Positions 23,997-36,518 of a stretch of DNA of 64,000 bases are shown here, one piece after another (position 1 is the stretch's first letter; each line of letters starts with the position of its first letter). Location of the stretch: NCBI GenBank assembly GCA_033725935.1, contig MU867060.1, forward strand, positions 496,001 to 560,000, in the 5' to 3' direction. The DNA comes from Cladorrhinum sp. PSN259. Its lineage: Eukaryota; Ascomycota; Sordariomycetes; Sordariales; Podosporaceae. Both the position numbers and the translations under genes were made by a program. The notes beneath the pieces are model-generated. The model saw nothing but the letters and a program-made list of their open reading frames with translations, had not been told where the DNA came from and searched no databases.

Positions 23997-25695
23997 ACGG
24001 TTTACACTAGGATTTCAAATAACGGTTTGAAAGGGGGGGGGCAAAGTGCGTAGGAAATTAATCAACCACGCCAGGGTCCATCCTCTTTCAAAACACAACA
24101 CCTTAATCGCTTAGTTTGGTCTTGAAGGAGTTGAGAGCAACCAAAAAAAACTAACAGGGCGGTATCTAGACTTTTTTTTCGTCCTTTTAACGAATAGATA
24201 TCCAAGGGTTTTTCATCGCCATTCATCAGTCATCATTTCACTCTGGGGAATGATGGATGGGGGTTTCAGGACAACACTACAATGCAATGACAACTCCTTT
24301 TTTCTTGTTTTTATTTACCAAATCAGGCGGGGCATTAGGGTGACGGGAGGGAATTCAAAAAAGTATTTGGTGCATTCATTCTTTTTCTCTCCTCAGGAGA
24401 GAGCTATGAAAGATCCACATATGCACTTTTTTGTCCGAGACCATTTGCTTGTTATAACCACCACAAGTACTAGGAGATTATAGCAGGTAACAAATATGGA
24501 ATTGAAGAATTCTGTACAATGATGTAGCTGAAGGGAAAGCTTCAGAGGTGTCCTTGCCCATCCTTCTCCTGTCATTGTGTCGTATGTATTCTGTCAGTTT
24601 CAAAGCAGAGCCGACAACTGAGGATATGCTTCCTTGCAATGACCATTACACACACGGACAAGTTACGAGATTTGTAAACGAGCAGGAAGATTTTACACAC
24701 TGTTTGAGGTGCCAACGACGGATAAAGGGAAGTCTACGGAAAGGGTGATATATCAACCAAGTAACAGTCACCAAAGGGGGAGGGATTTCAACCCATCCAT
24801 GATATTTCTAGCGCTTTCTTCGGGCCTTTGTTGAGATATCATTCATTTCATCTTTCACCAAAAAAAAAAAAAAAAAAAAAAATGGAAATGGATTTCTCAC
24901 TTTTAAAGGCACACCCCAAGAAGAAAAATGTCAAACAAGCGGTATAGAAACAAGCAAGAAACATCAGTAAAACCATGATCGATTTGTTACTTCTCCTTCC
25001 ATATAAAACTTCTCGTGTGCACTAACCTACTACTTGGTATGCCACATAACCATATCTTATCATACAATAATAACCATCCATAACCTACCCAACCCAACGC
25101 ATATAATTACACATCTATCCATATTAAACAAAAGGCATGTTTAGGAGGAGAAGCAAATAAAACTTCTGTATCGTAGAGGATGACTAGAGTATAAACCTGT
25201 AAAGCAAGCCATGTAGCTGATTGTCCCATCGCAATACAACATAACGCCATAGACACCCGTTGGATTTCATTGTAGAAAAGGGAACAACAAGAAGAACAAG
25301 AAACATGCAAGATTGTGCAAGATAGATCAGTGACCGCCGAGTTAGATCGATAATTGAAATTCGGATTTTTCTGTCCAAGTACAACGGGTTTAAAAGTTAT
25401 ATATATAAAAAGTCCACATAAAAAAAAAAAAGAGAATACAATAAATTGAATGAATGATGCCCAGCCCCTTTTCACGCCGTCGCCATATATCGCTTTCCCA
25501 TTTTCTAAAGTCTCTATATAAGCCCCCTTTCAATTGACATCCTTTCCTTGCTCGCTCTTTCCCTACTTCCTTTGCTTTGCTTGCTTAAAACAGGAGAGCG
25601 AGAAAAGGAAAAGGCACAGCTACGTAAACTGAACCCACACGTAAGCCTTTGGGAAACCCAAGATGGATGGTTCACACGCCGCCATTCTACAAGGC
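23997..25695. other. 1.7-kb convergent intergenic region
   Basis: Between the converging eIF3m and UMP kinase genes. AT-rich, with an A23 run at 24860-24882 and shorter A/T runs. No supported gene. Confidence 0.5.
24860..24882 (+). repeat. Poly-A tract (A23)
   Basis: Twenty-three consecutive A in the convergent region. It is not preceded by sequence I can recognise as a retroelement, and no target-site duplication is apparent, so a simple homopolymer is the likeliest reading. Confidence 0.9.
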
Positions 25696-26978
25696 TTAGA
25701 AGTTGTCGCCCAACTTCTTAACCAACTTCTCCCTGGTGTCCTCATAGACCTCCTCAGGGGTAGGAGTAGAATCAACCTTGATCACCCTGCCCTCCTTCTC
25801 ATAGTGATCCACAACAGGCATGCTAGTCTCGATAAAAGTCTTGAACCTCTTGCGGATACTCTCGGCATTATCATCCGCCCGTCCGCTCGTCTTGCCTCTT
25901 TCGAGGAGACGCTTCTCCATGGTATCCTCGGGGCAGTCATAGAACAGCACAAGCTTGGCGGGGCAGACTACCTCCTCGAACTTGAAGGCCTGATCCATCT
26001 TGCGCGGGAACCCGTCGATCAGGAAGCGAGCCTTGGGGTTTGACTTGGAGGAGATGGTGTCCTGCATCGCGTTCTCGAGCAAAGCGACGGTGACTTCCAT
26101 TGGGACGATCTCGCCGTTCTTGATGCAGTCCTTGATGAGCTGGCCGTACTGGGAGCCTGGACGGTCCTGCTCGGCACGGAGGAGGTCACCGGCTGAGAGG
26201 TGGGTGAAGGAGAAGTCCTTGACTAGGTTGGCGCATTGTGTGCCCTTTCCGGCGCCTGGGCCGCCGAGGACGAAGAGGACTGTTACGTCGGTTGGGGAGA
26301 AGGTCGGGGTGGGCTTGCGCCCGTCTTGGACGGTGGATCTGGTGGTGGGTGGCATGTCTGTTTAAGGGCAGGTACGGATTAGTGAGGCGTCCAGGTAAGA
26401 TTGTAGGGTTGCAGGTATTAGATAGGTAAGTAGATTGTTATTAGAGGTGTGATGGTGACAGAGGATGGCAGGACGGGAGACGGCGCGCTTGGTGAGGAGG
26501 GGGCAAACCGAAAGCTGAGCTCAGGTTGGTCTTGCCTCAGCTTCGTCGTGGAACCTGGGCTGTGCCCAATGCCCCTCCCCCCTTTTCCAGTTGTCCCCTC
26601 TGCTGTGCAGTGAGGCTACTCGTGTAAGAGCTTACCTTTCCGTCTATTAACCAACAAGATATAACCTGAAGAACCACAAGCAATCACAATCACAAACGGC
26701 CAGAACTTGATCTGGCTGCTGTTCCGTGGTGGTGGGTTGCCGCCGCCCTGGGAGCTATAGGATCGGTACAGGGATGGCTGTTGGCACTGGAATAGAGGTT
26801 GTGACACGCCGGCACGGCAGGGGATGGGAGACCTGGACGCCGAAGCAGAGATGGAAGAAGCGGCTCGTCGAAGCTGGTTCTGAACCTGTGGGCGTTGCAG
26901 AATGGTGCTCGTGGTGGTGGTGTTGCGCATCAGTTGGCGCCAGGCTTGGCGCCCGGAAGCAGCAGCAACAGCGGGCAT
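25696..26978 (-). CDS. URA6: UMP/CMP (uridylate) kinase with N-terminal leader and membrane segment
   Basis: Two exons, 26978-26636 and 26357-25696, give 334 residues. The 278-nt intron (GTAAGC donor, AAACAG acceptor) is longer than its neighbours but joins RRKG to DMPPTTRS in frame. The kinase converts UMP and CMP (and often AMP) to diphosphates. Its P-loop GGPGAGKGTQ, NMP-binding LSAGDLLRAE, LIDGFPR, and LID region RGKTSGRADDN are intact. The leader is Arg/Ser/Ala/Gln-rich and ends in a hydrophobic segment, FWPFVIVIACGSSGYILLV, followed by basic residues, suggesting a mitochondrial-targeted, membrane-anchored form. Fungal uridylate kinases with such an N-terminus are familiar. The second-exon ATG at 26355 alone would give a 219-residue soluble enzyme the size of yeast Ura6. 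Confidence 0.88.
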
Positions 26979-27979
26979 TGTGACGACGAGACAAGGAAAC
27001 ACAGGCTTGCTGCACGATGACGAAGTTGGGGTCGGGCGGTTCGCGGTCTCGTTTTGTTTGGTGGCCTCGGTACTTCTCCCTTTTTCCTGCTTCGCTTCCA
27101 GAAGGTTTTGGTGTGTCGCGCGTCGGCTCACAGGTCTCAGTTATGGATCAGGAGAGTTCGCATTGGAGCTTCTCGGAAAATTACACTTGCGCCCAGAAAT
27201 AAATTGTTAGTGTCATGTCTGTCGTCTCCTTTGGCTCCAATCTCAAATTCAATCTCCATGCATGTTGTGGGGGCTACCCCTGTGCTGGTACGCTAATACC
27301 GACGTCCTTACCGCTCATCTACGAAATAGTACCGCCTTTTCTTCACATTCACATGTCGTCACGCTGCAAGACAAAATTGATTCAGTTGACGCCGTTAAAG
27401 AAAGGGGTGTGTTGACGACATTGACTGCCCAATCTCTCTCTTCCGATTCCGAGCCGCTGTCACAGTTACAGTTGGAACGTTGGAAGCTAGAAGGCTTGTA
27501 ACACGGCGCCAAATGACATCTCCATCCACCATCAGATGCCACCGAGAACAGATGAACACATCGATAATTAAGAAAAGAAAGTTCAGACGGAATTTTAGTT
27601 CAATTTTTTCTAATAGAGATATTCTCAACGTCTGTTCTTATTCCACCTCCTCCATTGCTACCAGGCTTAGTAATCTCATATCTCGTCGTCCCTGCAACTT
27701 TGCTCACAGTTTTCCATAGCTGTTTGCTTTGCAAGTGGTTGTTGTGTGTAATATACAATCCTCCCATTAGATGGCATGTAAAATAAATGGCCCAAATTCA
27801 AACAGCATATCCAGCCCAACGCCGTTGGTATTTCCAGAAGACAAAGTAAGGAAAAAAAAGTAGGGTGTAAAAAACGACTGTCTTGTCGAAAAACAAAAGA
27901 AAGAATAGAAGAGAAGATATATGCAAAAACACATGACACAGACACCCTTTTAATCCCACACACTCATCGCCTCATTCCT
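26979..27979. other. Intergenic, UMP kinase promoter and 3' flank of HAM-8-like gene
   Basis: About 1 kb with no supported gene. Contains the promoter and 5' UTR of the UMP kinase gene. The frame upstream of its chosen start stays open to 27131. Confidence 0.5.
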
Positions 27980-29549
27980 CTACCGCGGAACGTTAAAGGT
28001 CGTCTGAAGCGGTGGCGGGCTCTTGATGGCCTGTCCGGCATACGCTCCTGGGATCGGGACGGCTTCATATTGTTGCTCGCCTTCTGCTACAGGTGCGTGC
28101 TCGTTGACCGTGAATGAGGGAGCCTTGGGAGTGATGGGCGAAAGGTCTTCAGCTGTGGGTGGCTTATATCCAGCCTTTGGAGTTGATGGTGTGGCGGGAT
28201 TGGCCTTGGTGGGCGGTGCTTGAAGCTTGAATGCGGCTTGCCTGGGAGTGAAGCTCGATTCGGGAACCACGAGGTTCTTTCCGCCAGGAGTAAAGGGAGT
28301 GGCAGCAGTATCCTCCTGGATGTCGCCCAAGTTCTTGTAGGCACCTGGTGGGAAGCGAGGTGAGAGAGCGTATTGGGAGAAGGCCGGAGACTTGGGGCCG
28401 AAGCCGGGCGTGTTGGGTGCCGACTGAGTGCGCAACTGGGCGAGATATAGATCGGAGCGGGCCTTGTCGCGCATGTCCATCGACTTATGAAGCTTGCGCT
28501 TGGACCAGTAACGGTAAAAGACGATGCTGTAGAGAGTGATGCTAATAATCTCGACGACCAATTCGATGATGATGCAGATCAAGGTCCAATCCTGCAGACG
28601 GCAGATAAGAGCGTAGTCGACATTCTGACCCTGAAGTTGCGAACGCCTGTTGTCAACGCAAGCCCATCCCCACATGTCCTTGTTACCGCTGTTCTGCTTC
28701 GAGTTCTGGAGGATTCCGGCGGCCGCTGCCCACATGGCCATGCTGAAAATGAACCAGCCGACGGCGAATAGGGTGTAGTAGACTCCGACCTTCTCTGCCC
28801 GCTGGTGACCGCCACGGCAGTATCCGATAAACACTCCAACGCAGATGGCAAGGGAGACACAAGAGCAGGCAAGAACAACCTTCTGTGGCCAGGTGTTAGT
28901 GTTCTCGGCCCAAGGGGGAAGGCCACTCATGGCAGGCAGAGCCTTGGTGGCATTGAAGATGGCGAAGGAGGCTGAGATCATGGACAAGATGATAAGACTG
29001 CAGCTGAAGTTCACACCACGAAGGGCGAACTTGGCCATGCGAACACGCGTCTTGACTTTCTGCGAGATCGTTAGCTCGAAAACCCCAGAACATCAACAAT
29101 CGAAGCCGACTACTCACCAAGTCCCGTGCCTGATCCTTCTCTGTGCGCTTCTCTCTAGCCTCAAACACCTGCTCTTCCCTGAAAGTCGGGCTGAGAGGGT
29201 TCAAAGCACGACCGGGAGTTCCTGGTACTCTCATGGCGCTCTTCAATGGTGACCTTGGCGTCATTGGCACAGGTCCGACTGATTCCCGGTTGTCGGCGAT
29301 GTAGCCGAATCCAACATCTCCTGGCTGGGCCCTGGTGAACTGAGGCTGCTGAGTGTCGGCGAATGGGTTCCTCTGAGGATCGACTGGTGAGTGGATCGAA
29401 GTCGCTTCGGCAAATCGAGGCGTCCTAGGAGGCTTGGCCAGAGATGAGGAGGTGGATGATGAGCCGGTTGACGACACAGAGCCGGCAGACATGGTTCGGA
29501 TAGGTGTGAGATTCAGGGCCAGCGGCCGCTTCTTCTCGTCGAGGCCCAT
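27980..29549 (-). CDS. ham-8: Four-transmembrane fungal protein, probable HAM-8-type cell-fusion protein
   Basis: Two exons, 29549-29118 and 29059-27980, with a 58-nt phase-0 intron, give 503 residues. The first 140 residues are Ser/Pro-rich and cytosolic in appearance (repeated TPRSP-like motifs). Four hydrophobic segments follow: FSCSLIILSMISASFAIF, VVLACSCVSLAICVGVFIGY, a segment centred on VGWFIFSMAMWAAAAG, and TLICIIIELVVEIISITLYS. This arrangement resembles MARVEL-like membrane proteins. The C-terminal 200 residues are Pro/Thr/Ser-rich with many SP/TP sites, suited to MAP-kinase or CDK control. My assignment to HAM-8 (needed for hyphal and germling fusion in Neurospora) rests on topology and on the recollection that ham-8 lies near prd-4 in N. 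crassa; it was not checked by alignment. Confidence 0.55.
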
Positions 29550-32500
29550 CGTGATGAGAGGCAACGACGATGTCGTCGGTTTTTTTTTTTTTGGTGTTGC
29601 GGGTTTTCTTCTCTGATATACGGGATGCAAAGCAAAAGCGAGCAGAAGGAAGAGACCAGTCTTCTACTTCAACCCAAGAAGCGAAGACGACTAGATATGC
29701 AGGTCAAAGGCACGAGAATACTTGAGGCCTGGGAAGGAAAGATGTTATGAGAGTCCAGCTGCCAAAGAAGAGAAATTCCAGAAAAAGCTGGTGTCCTCTG
29801 TTGGGTGGGTGGTGGTGGGATTTGAATAGCCGCTGTCTGCTACCACTTCCACCGCATACGGGTGTGCGGGCCTCGTTGCTGCATGGGGGTGTGAGTGAAT
29901 GGTCCGATCGAGGGAGGCGACGGGAGCATTGGGGTGCACTTACACGCTGGGACAAGGGGGCCGAGAAGTATCTGCTTGGGGCGGACGCTCTGATAGGGCA
30001 ACTGGAAGAAAGCCAATAAATCCCGGCGACTCGTGATGGAGAATAGACGCCCACTCGAGTGACGGAGCGGCACTGGGGAGACGTGCTAGCTTTTGCTGGG
30101 CGGCCCAGAGAGCGACCGCAGTCTGCAGATGCCGAGGGAGGGAGCTTAAGTGCGTCCGTGTTCCTGCGTCTCGATGACGGGAGAAGCGTGGAACTCTCTC
30201 AACCCTAGACGATACCAATTGTTGAAGGGACTGGAGATGGAATGGCGATCACAACCAGGGGAAAAAACCAGAGAGGTGTTCTAGACGAAAGCTGACGAAG
30301 AGTGGGAATGATTCTGAATATAGCACACCTACCTTGTCTGGCACACCAAAAGCTAACGGCGGGGGTGCCATGGGTGATGGAGGGTTTGAGCGTGATGGTA
30401 CCAGAGTGCGTGCATATGTGACTCCGAGAATACAGCGTAGGGCTCCGTTCAACCATCCATCCATCGGTTATCCGTACCAGACTTCCATTTCCAGATCTTC
30501 ACCTCTCCATGACCGACACCCTACACCGTGCCCTGATCGCGCTGATGATAGTCTGAAATTTGAGATGACATGATGGTCTTGTATTCAGACTCATTTCTTC
30601 TGATGAAGCTGGCGGCATTGCTTGGCGGCTAACACGTCGTCGCAATCCGGGAACTCGCAACCTCGAATCTATTGGATGCGGGCGGCTGGCTAGCTCTGCC
30701 GAACTGAAAAGAGCTTGGCCTGTCGTCGGCAGGAAGTGCACGAAAAGGACAAGGAAGAGGGGCAATGTGCGCAATGTGGCCTGTGGTTGGGCGGCAAGAC
30801 GAAGAGAAGTGACCAATTCGCAACTTCCCCAGGCTCGACTCGACAAAGATTGTCCATCCCCTTGTCGACATCTCTCACCCTTGCAGCCAATGATATGCAT
30901 CAACGCGAGTGGGTCAATTTTTTTTAGAAAACAGGCGTCCAATCACAGCGCCAATCGCCGTGATGCAGCTGCCGGTCATGCATCTGGGCGGTAAGCTGTG
31001 CCACAAGCGGCCGAGTATCCCCTCAATGCCCAGCCTTGGAGTCCAAATTGTCTGTCTCTTCCAATTCCTCTTCGCTCATCAATTCCTCTCCCGCCTCTTA
31101 CCTCAGGCTTGTGCCACAATGTGTAACTCAGCAAGCTTTGCGTATCCTTCCACCACAAGATGGAAGTCATTAGACCCCGCCATTTGCATTCCTGAGACGG
31201 GTTGCTCTCTACGGCTGTGAGATGAGGTACAGAACAGGAAGAGAGAACCAACAGCATGGGGTAATATCAAACTCGTCATAACAACCGAGTCTACCGAGAC
31301 ATTGTTGTATTGTAACCGATGCAGTCAGCACCACCAGCGACGCGAGCGAAATATTTGCATCAATTTGGAAGAACTGGTCGCCTTTGCTTGGCATAATTAA
31401 TCTATCTGTTCTTGTGCCGCTGTTGGTCAGTGCGTGCTCACTGCATAAGAACACAAACTTGGCAAACTTGGTAAACACCAAACCCTTTTCGCACCGTATT
31501 TATAGCTACAGCTCACGACAACACCTGCTCGGTGACAGTCAGCGCTCTTACCTCGGTGCTGGTGGTGGTGGTGGTGGTAGGTGTGGTTCGGTATCGGTAG
31601 GTAAGCTGAGCATGTGTGTGCGTGACGGGCAAATAGCAAGCAAAAGGAACAGGTGTGTATGGTCCATGTTCCATCGACCCAAGAACTTTACCTCTCGGCA
31701 ACCTGCAAAAATCTGCCCATCACACACCCACCCGCCCACGCAGTATACTATATTTATATAGTCGGGAGGCGAACATTTATTCTCACCTTCCACTCACAGT
31801 GGTTGCTTCTCTTTCCCCAAGGCTACACCACGGTATCTAGCTCTCAGTCTCTTTTCTATCTCCCCCCCACCAGCATGTTAGCTCTCTGCCGTGGAACGGA
31901 CCACCCGGCAGGACGGATTCAAGCTTACAAACAGATCTGTCAATGAGGGCGTTACAGTGATACCAGTACCAATCCGGGCGTTGAAATCAGACTAAGCTGC
32001 AGCTGACTCCCTATCTTGCGTCACCGAACATGTTCTCCTCAGATAGATTGGGTCCACAGGCCCGTGAGTTTGGTCAAGACATCCAGAAATATCCTTTTTT
32101 TTCTCTTCCTCGGAAAAGGGGGAGCAAAAACGGCTGTTGGTTCTGAGAAGCCGATGATAAACATCTCATCTATGTCAAAAATATATTATTTTAGTCCACA
32201 GATCCAGAAAAGCACGTCACAGGATCCCTCCGATATGTCTTGTGTTACCCGTACGCCGCGTGGGATTTTTGTTCAGGTTGAAGGAGAAAACATCCGAAGA
32301 GATGGGAAGACAGCGATAGGTTTGTATCTGTGCCCCATGAAACAATTCCTGGAAGGAGAAAAAAGCCCCCGCGCCTTTCGTCAAGAATCGTCTACCGATA
32401 CGCAGACAAATCATATCATTCGCTCGGGTGTCGTCTTTCTTCAAGGGCCGCATGGCTGGTCTTCTTCCTTTGAACTAGTAGGTCCCGGTTACTTGCCATT

Positions 32501-34861
32501 CCGGGTACCCGCAAGAAGAAACTCTGGGGCTTTTACAGTCTAATGCTTAAATGTTTGGTAGCTCGGTACATACCTCATAAAACCAAGGAGAGAAACAAGG
32601 TACGGAGACCAATTAAAAATATAAACCGTAAGGTATTAAGAAAAGCTAAAAAATAATACGTGGTGGAATATCCAGCATGCGTAGAAAAGAGTTAGGAATG
32701 CATTAGTTAATAGAAACCGAATAGGCGTAGAAAGGAGGTAGGAATGCATTAACGGAAGCTAAATAGGCGTATAAACAAATGAAATAGGCATAGGAAAGTG
32801 TGAATTGGGCGTGTACCGCGCTAACAAACATTTAAGCATTAGATTGTACAGCCCATCATGAGGCTGAAACAAGAGTTATCGTGAGAGCTGAGGAGAAGTG
32901 TGGTTGCACGTTGTTATGGCTTCCCTCAAGCTGAAGTGACAAGACATACTGGAGCGAATGAGAAGCCTTTCAGAATCCACAACTGAGCCTCCGTCTTCTT
33001 GCCCTCTCCGATGCCCCTCTGAGGCACCGTACATGACCCGTGCATTAAGTGTGTCGACCCTTTCCGAAGACCTGGACACAGGGTGTCAGGCTCGACTCCG
33101 TTCCCATTGACAGAATGCAGTAAACATGCAGAAACAAACGTTCATCAGAAATTAAAGTCAGAGCATAGATTTGGCTTGAGACTGAGACGACATAGTCAGC
33201 TCCGAGAACAAAACCAAAGATGTGCAGCGTCTTGGTGATATTATGAGAGAAATTTAGGCACCAATACCTTCCTGAGTCGAGATCTGTTAGACTTTCGTCG
33301 CTAACAGAAATTAGGGGGAAAAAACCAAGTAAAGCCGTGCTGGTTTATATACTTACATCAACTGAGAAAACCTCCTTTTCCTCTTTGGATACAGCTTGAC
33401 CGAGCCATCTTACATGATTGTACATACATGTACATAGACGTGTTGAAACACTAAAATATCAACAACAGGATCAAGAATAAAAGCCTATGACTCTTAAACA
33501 TACCGAACGGAGCTGTACAAAGTTAACGGAAGGTGCCCGTGATACAATGATGCTTTCTCGAAGCAAGAATCCATTTAGACTCTGAGATAAAGCAGAGCAG
33601 CTTCAGCATTGATACATAAATCGAAAACATCATATCCATACCCTCGACGCTCAATATAAGTTGTATTTGCACAACACAGCTCAATTTCTACCATCCAAAT
33701 ACCGACATGCCGAATTCTTTTGCTCAGTGTCTTTGTATCAACCATATCCAAATCGACTGAGCGTATACTCTACCCACCTTACTCCCTAGTGGTTTTTTTT
33801 TTTTTTTTAATAAAGAGCCCCAAAGAATACATTTATCTGATCACGGTCAAGGCACGGTCCTTCCAATTTCTACCCTGACGTACACTTCCCACTGTCCACT
33901 GATTATCCTCCAACTTCTATTGTCATATTTGCTGAAATAAACCTTTCTCTCAGAGACCGATTCCGTCAACAATATAGACGAGCTCCTGGCACGCATACGC
34001 GGGATCTGACCCATCTTAACACTATGAGCTGTGACATTGATATGAACTCTAGTAAAAAAAAACCCCCCCATCTTCCCTTGTCTCATATGGAATCCCGTAA
34101 CTATCCCCTGTGTACCTATTCAATCTTTCTTTTGGCACAGACAAACCACCTACGCTGGCTACATCACACACACACACCATATGGCACGTTGTTTTAGAAG
34201 AATTTACCTACTCTATGTATATAGGAATATCTAGCATACGTAAAAAAGGAGTGAGCTAGGGACGTCTGCAAAATTATTAATACTACACGTAATATCCATT
34301 TTCTCTCATTTTGATACCCATTGAACCTTCTTATTGTGCCCGGGTTTACTTTCTTTAAACACCTATCAGACTCCTTTTCAGGTGTATTTTTACCGATTAC
34401 ATACCTGTTCCACACCCACTTAACCCTCTTTTAGATCCATTTTACTTTATTTATGCTTATTCACCCCCAATAAGGTGCTGTTGGTATTTATTTAAGGCGT
34501 ACATATAGGATTGAATCTTCTGCATCGTCATCTCAGAGCTTGGATGGTCTAGCCTGAGAGAGCAGAGTCGGGGAGCACCATGCAAAAAAAGATAGAATCT
34601 CTAACGGCCCAATTTTGCTCGCGAGCTTTTGATCTACCAACGAAAGAAGCTCATGTCCCAAAGATGCTCATCCCTCTTTTTTAGTATGCGCGCACTCTAA
34701 TACCCCTGGGCTATACACCTTTCCCCTATGCCCAGCACAACATTTTTTAAAAGAGGTAATGAAGACATATCCCATGGCCCCCAAGAAACCCCCCATTTAT
34801 CGCTCGTGAAATTCAGGCTTGCCCATTATTGCAAAACATCCAACCAAAATCGCAATGCTTT
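29550..34861. other. 5.3-kb gene-poor region
   Basis: The longest gene-free stretch of the window, between two genes on the minus strand. 29550-31500 is of ordinary composition and includes the HAM-8-like promoter. 31500-34860 is more AT-rich and holds a miniature inverted-repeat element at 32537-32846 and a T-rich run near 33789-33808. Open frames present (the longest about 525 nt, ending at 32543 inside the element) begin without ATG or lack any recognisable sequence, so I call no gene. Non-coding transcripts cannot be excluded. Confidence 0.5.
32537..32846. mobile_element. MITE copy 1 (TIR element flanked by TA)
   Basis: Left end CAGTCTAATGCTTAAATGTT and right end, read in reverse complement, CAATCTAATGCTTAAATGTT form terminal inverted repeats of about 27 bp that continue imperfectly inward. 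Both ends are bounded by TA (32535-32536 and 32847-32848), the target duplication of Tc1/mariner/pogo elements. There is no coding capacity in its 310 bp. The interior contains two or three imperfect copies of a 42-bp unit built around AGGCGTA..AAGGAGG and GCATTAA. A second copy lies at 51887-52211. Confidence 0.88.
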
Positions 34862-36518
34862 TTAAGAGCTTGAAGGCTCGAGAGTGACACCACTAGATAC
34901 ATCGTTAGTTGCTGTGCTCGATCAATATATGATAGATAAATGGATAAACTTACGCAGCGATAGTAGCCCATCCGATAAGACGCCAATGCTTCTCGATACG
35001 TCTGCTGAGGGCAACCTTCTCACCGATATTCGTGCAAGCAGGGCTGGTAAGCTGGAGCTTGGCGGCATCCTTCTTGATGGCGACGACTTTGGCGCCGGTG
35101 GAAGTCGAACCAATGTTCACCATGATAACCTCGTTCTTGGCCAGCTTGTCGACCTTGGCCTGCTTGCCGTCGGCAGTCTTGACACCGAGAAGACGGCGCA
35201 AGAGATAGAAGTTAACCTCGATCTCGCTGTAGATTTCAGGAAGGCGGCCCTTGAGACCAAGAACGAAACCGACAAGACGATCGGCTCTGCAGAGGGTAGG
35301 ATCGATGCGAGTACCGACACCAATAAGACCGCCGGGAACGGCGTACTTGAGGTCGTTGGCTTCGGAGTTGAGGGAGACGATTCTGCTGAAGATTGGCGTG
35401 CACTTAAGGTCACCCTTATCGTCGCGGGTAACGATGCCGGGACGAATCTCGATCTCGTCACCGAGCTTGAGCAGACCGTGAAGAATAGAGCCGCCAGCAA
35501 CACCACCCTTGAGCTCCTCAATCTCGGCACCGGGCTTGTTGACGTCGAAAGAACGGATAACAATCATGTGTGGGTCCATGGAGAAATCTCTGGGGGGAAC
35601 GGGAATGGTGTTCACAATAGCGTCGTTGACAGCGTCGATATTGATCTTGAGCTGGGCCGAGATGGGGATGATGGGCGACTTGCCAGCGACAGTACCACGG
35701 ATGAACTTGAGAATAGACTCGTGATGTGTCTTGGCAGCCTCTTGCCTCATCAAATCGACCTTGTTCTGAAGAATAATGATCTTGTCCAACTTCATGATTT
35801 CGATAGCAGCCAAATGCTCCGAGGTCTGGGGCTGGGGGCAGGATTCGTTTCCTGCAACAAGAAGAAGAGCGGCGTCCATGACAGCGGCGCCAGACAACAT
35901 AGTGCTCATCAGAATGTCGTGACCGGGGCAATCGACGAAGCTGCCTCTTGTTAGTAAATCCATGCTGAACGCCCTTTAAGAATGAAAGGGTTATGCTTAC
36001 GAGACATGGCGAAGAAGTCTGTATCTGCCGGTGCAGCCCTCGCGCTCACAAGGAGGGTCGACCTCTTTGTCGCTCTTGTAACTCCGGTAGCATGTTGGTC
36101 GAGGGCACTCTGGGCTATCGCACTTGTAGATTTTGGCGTTGGCATAACCAAGCTTGATGGTAATGTTGCGGATCAGCTCGTTCTTGAAACGGACAGTCTG
36201 TACACCGGAGATGGCCTTGACGACGGTCGACTTTCCGTGAGCGACGTGGCCGATAGTACCGATGTTGATAGTTGCTTGCCGTGCAATAATTTCGGGAGTC
36301 AAGGGGCTGAGGGACGAAACGTCAAGTTCCGTGGGCTCGGTCTGGGGTGGAAGGTAGGGTCTCTCGACAGGTGGCGCAGGGGCAGCCTTCTTGAGTGCGG
36401 ACTTTGGCTTCTCGATAATCTCAGCATCTGACTCCTGGCCCTGGGCATCAAACTGAGAATCGTTTCCAGAGTCGGAGTCGGACTCGATGTCGTTGCCGAA
36501 TTTATCGTTGGCCGACAT
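34862..36518 (-). CDS. GCD11: Translation initiation factor eIF2 subunit gamma
   Basis: Three exons, 36518-36001, 35940-34954 and 34892-34862, give 511 residues. Introns are 60 and 61 nt, and the last exon encodes only ten residues (GVTLEPSSS and a split Ala codon). This is the GTPase subunit of eIF2 that binds Met-tRNAi. G1 is GHVAHGKST near residue 90, G3 is DCPGH, G4 is NKVD. The family's zinc-knuckle insertion is present (CDSPEC, then two further Cys in CEREGC). Domain II (VPGGLIGVGTRIDP) and domain III (KVALSRRIEKHWRLIGW) are intact. The N-terminus is acidic and Ser-rich. Together with eIF3m this places two initiation factors 12 kb apart, with no sign of co-regulation. Confidence 0.95.

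Noticed and set aside
24860..24882. Poly-A run as a possible retroposon tail
   Set aside because: No element body, no target-site duplication and many similar runs nearby.
29704..31481. Several 60-150-codon frames on both strands upstream of the HAM-8-like gene
   Set aside because: Overlapping on both strands, without domains or splice-connected partners; treated as non-coding.
32154..32543. Open frame ending inside MITE copy 1
   Set aside because: No recognisable sequence, no codon bias seen, and its stop is supplied by the element; judged chance.
34194..34500. AT-rich stretch with TAGCATACGTAAAAAAGGAGT resembling MITE interior
   Set aside because: Similarity covers only about 20 bases and no inverted termini were found, so it is not called a third copy.
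34884..35954. 356-codon open frame antisense to eIF2-gamma
   Set aside because: A shadow of the codon-biased eIF2-gamma exon; it has no homology and crosses an intron of the true gene.
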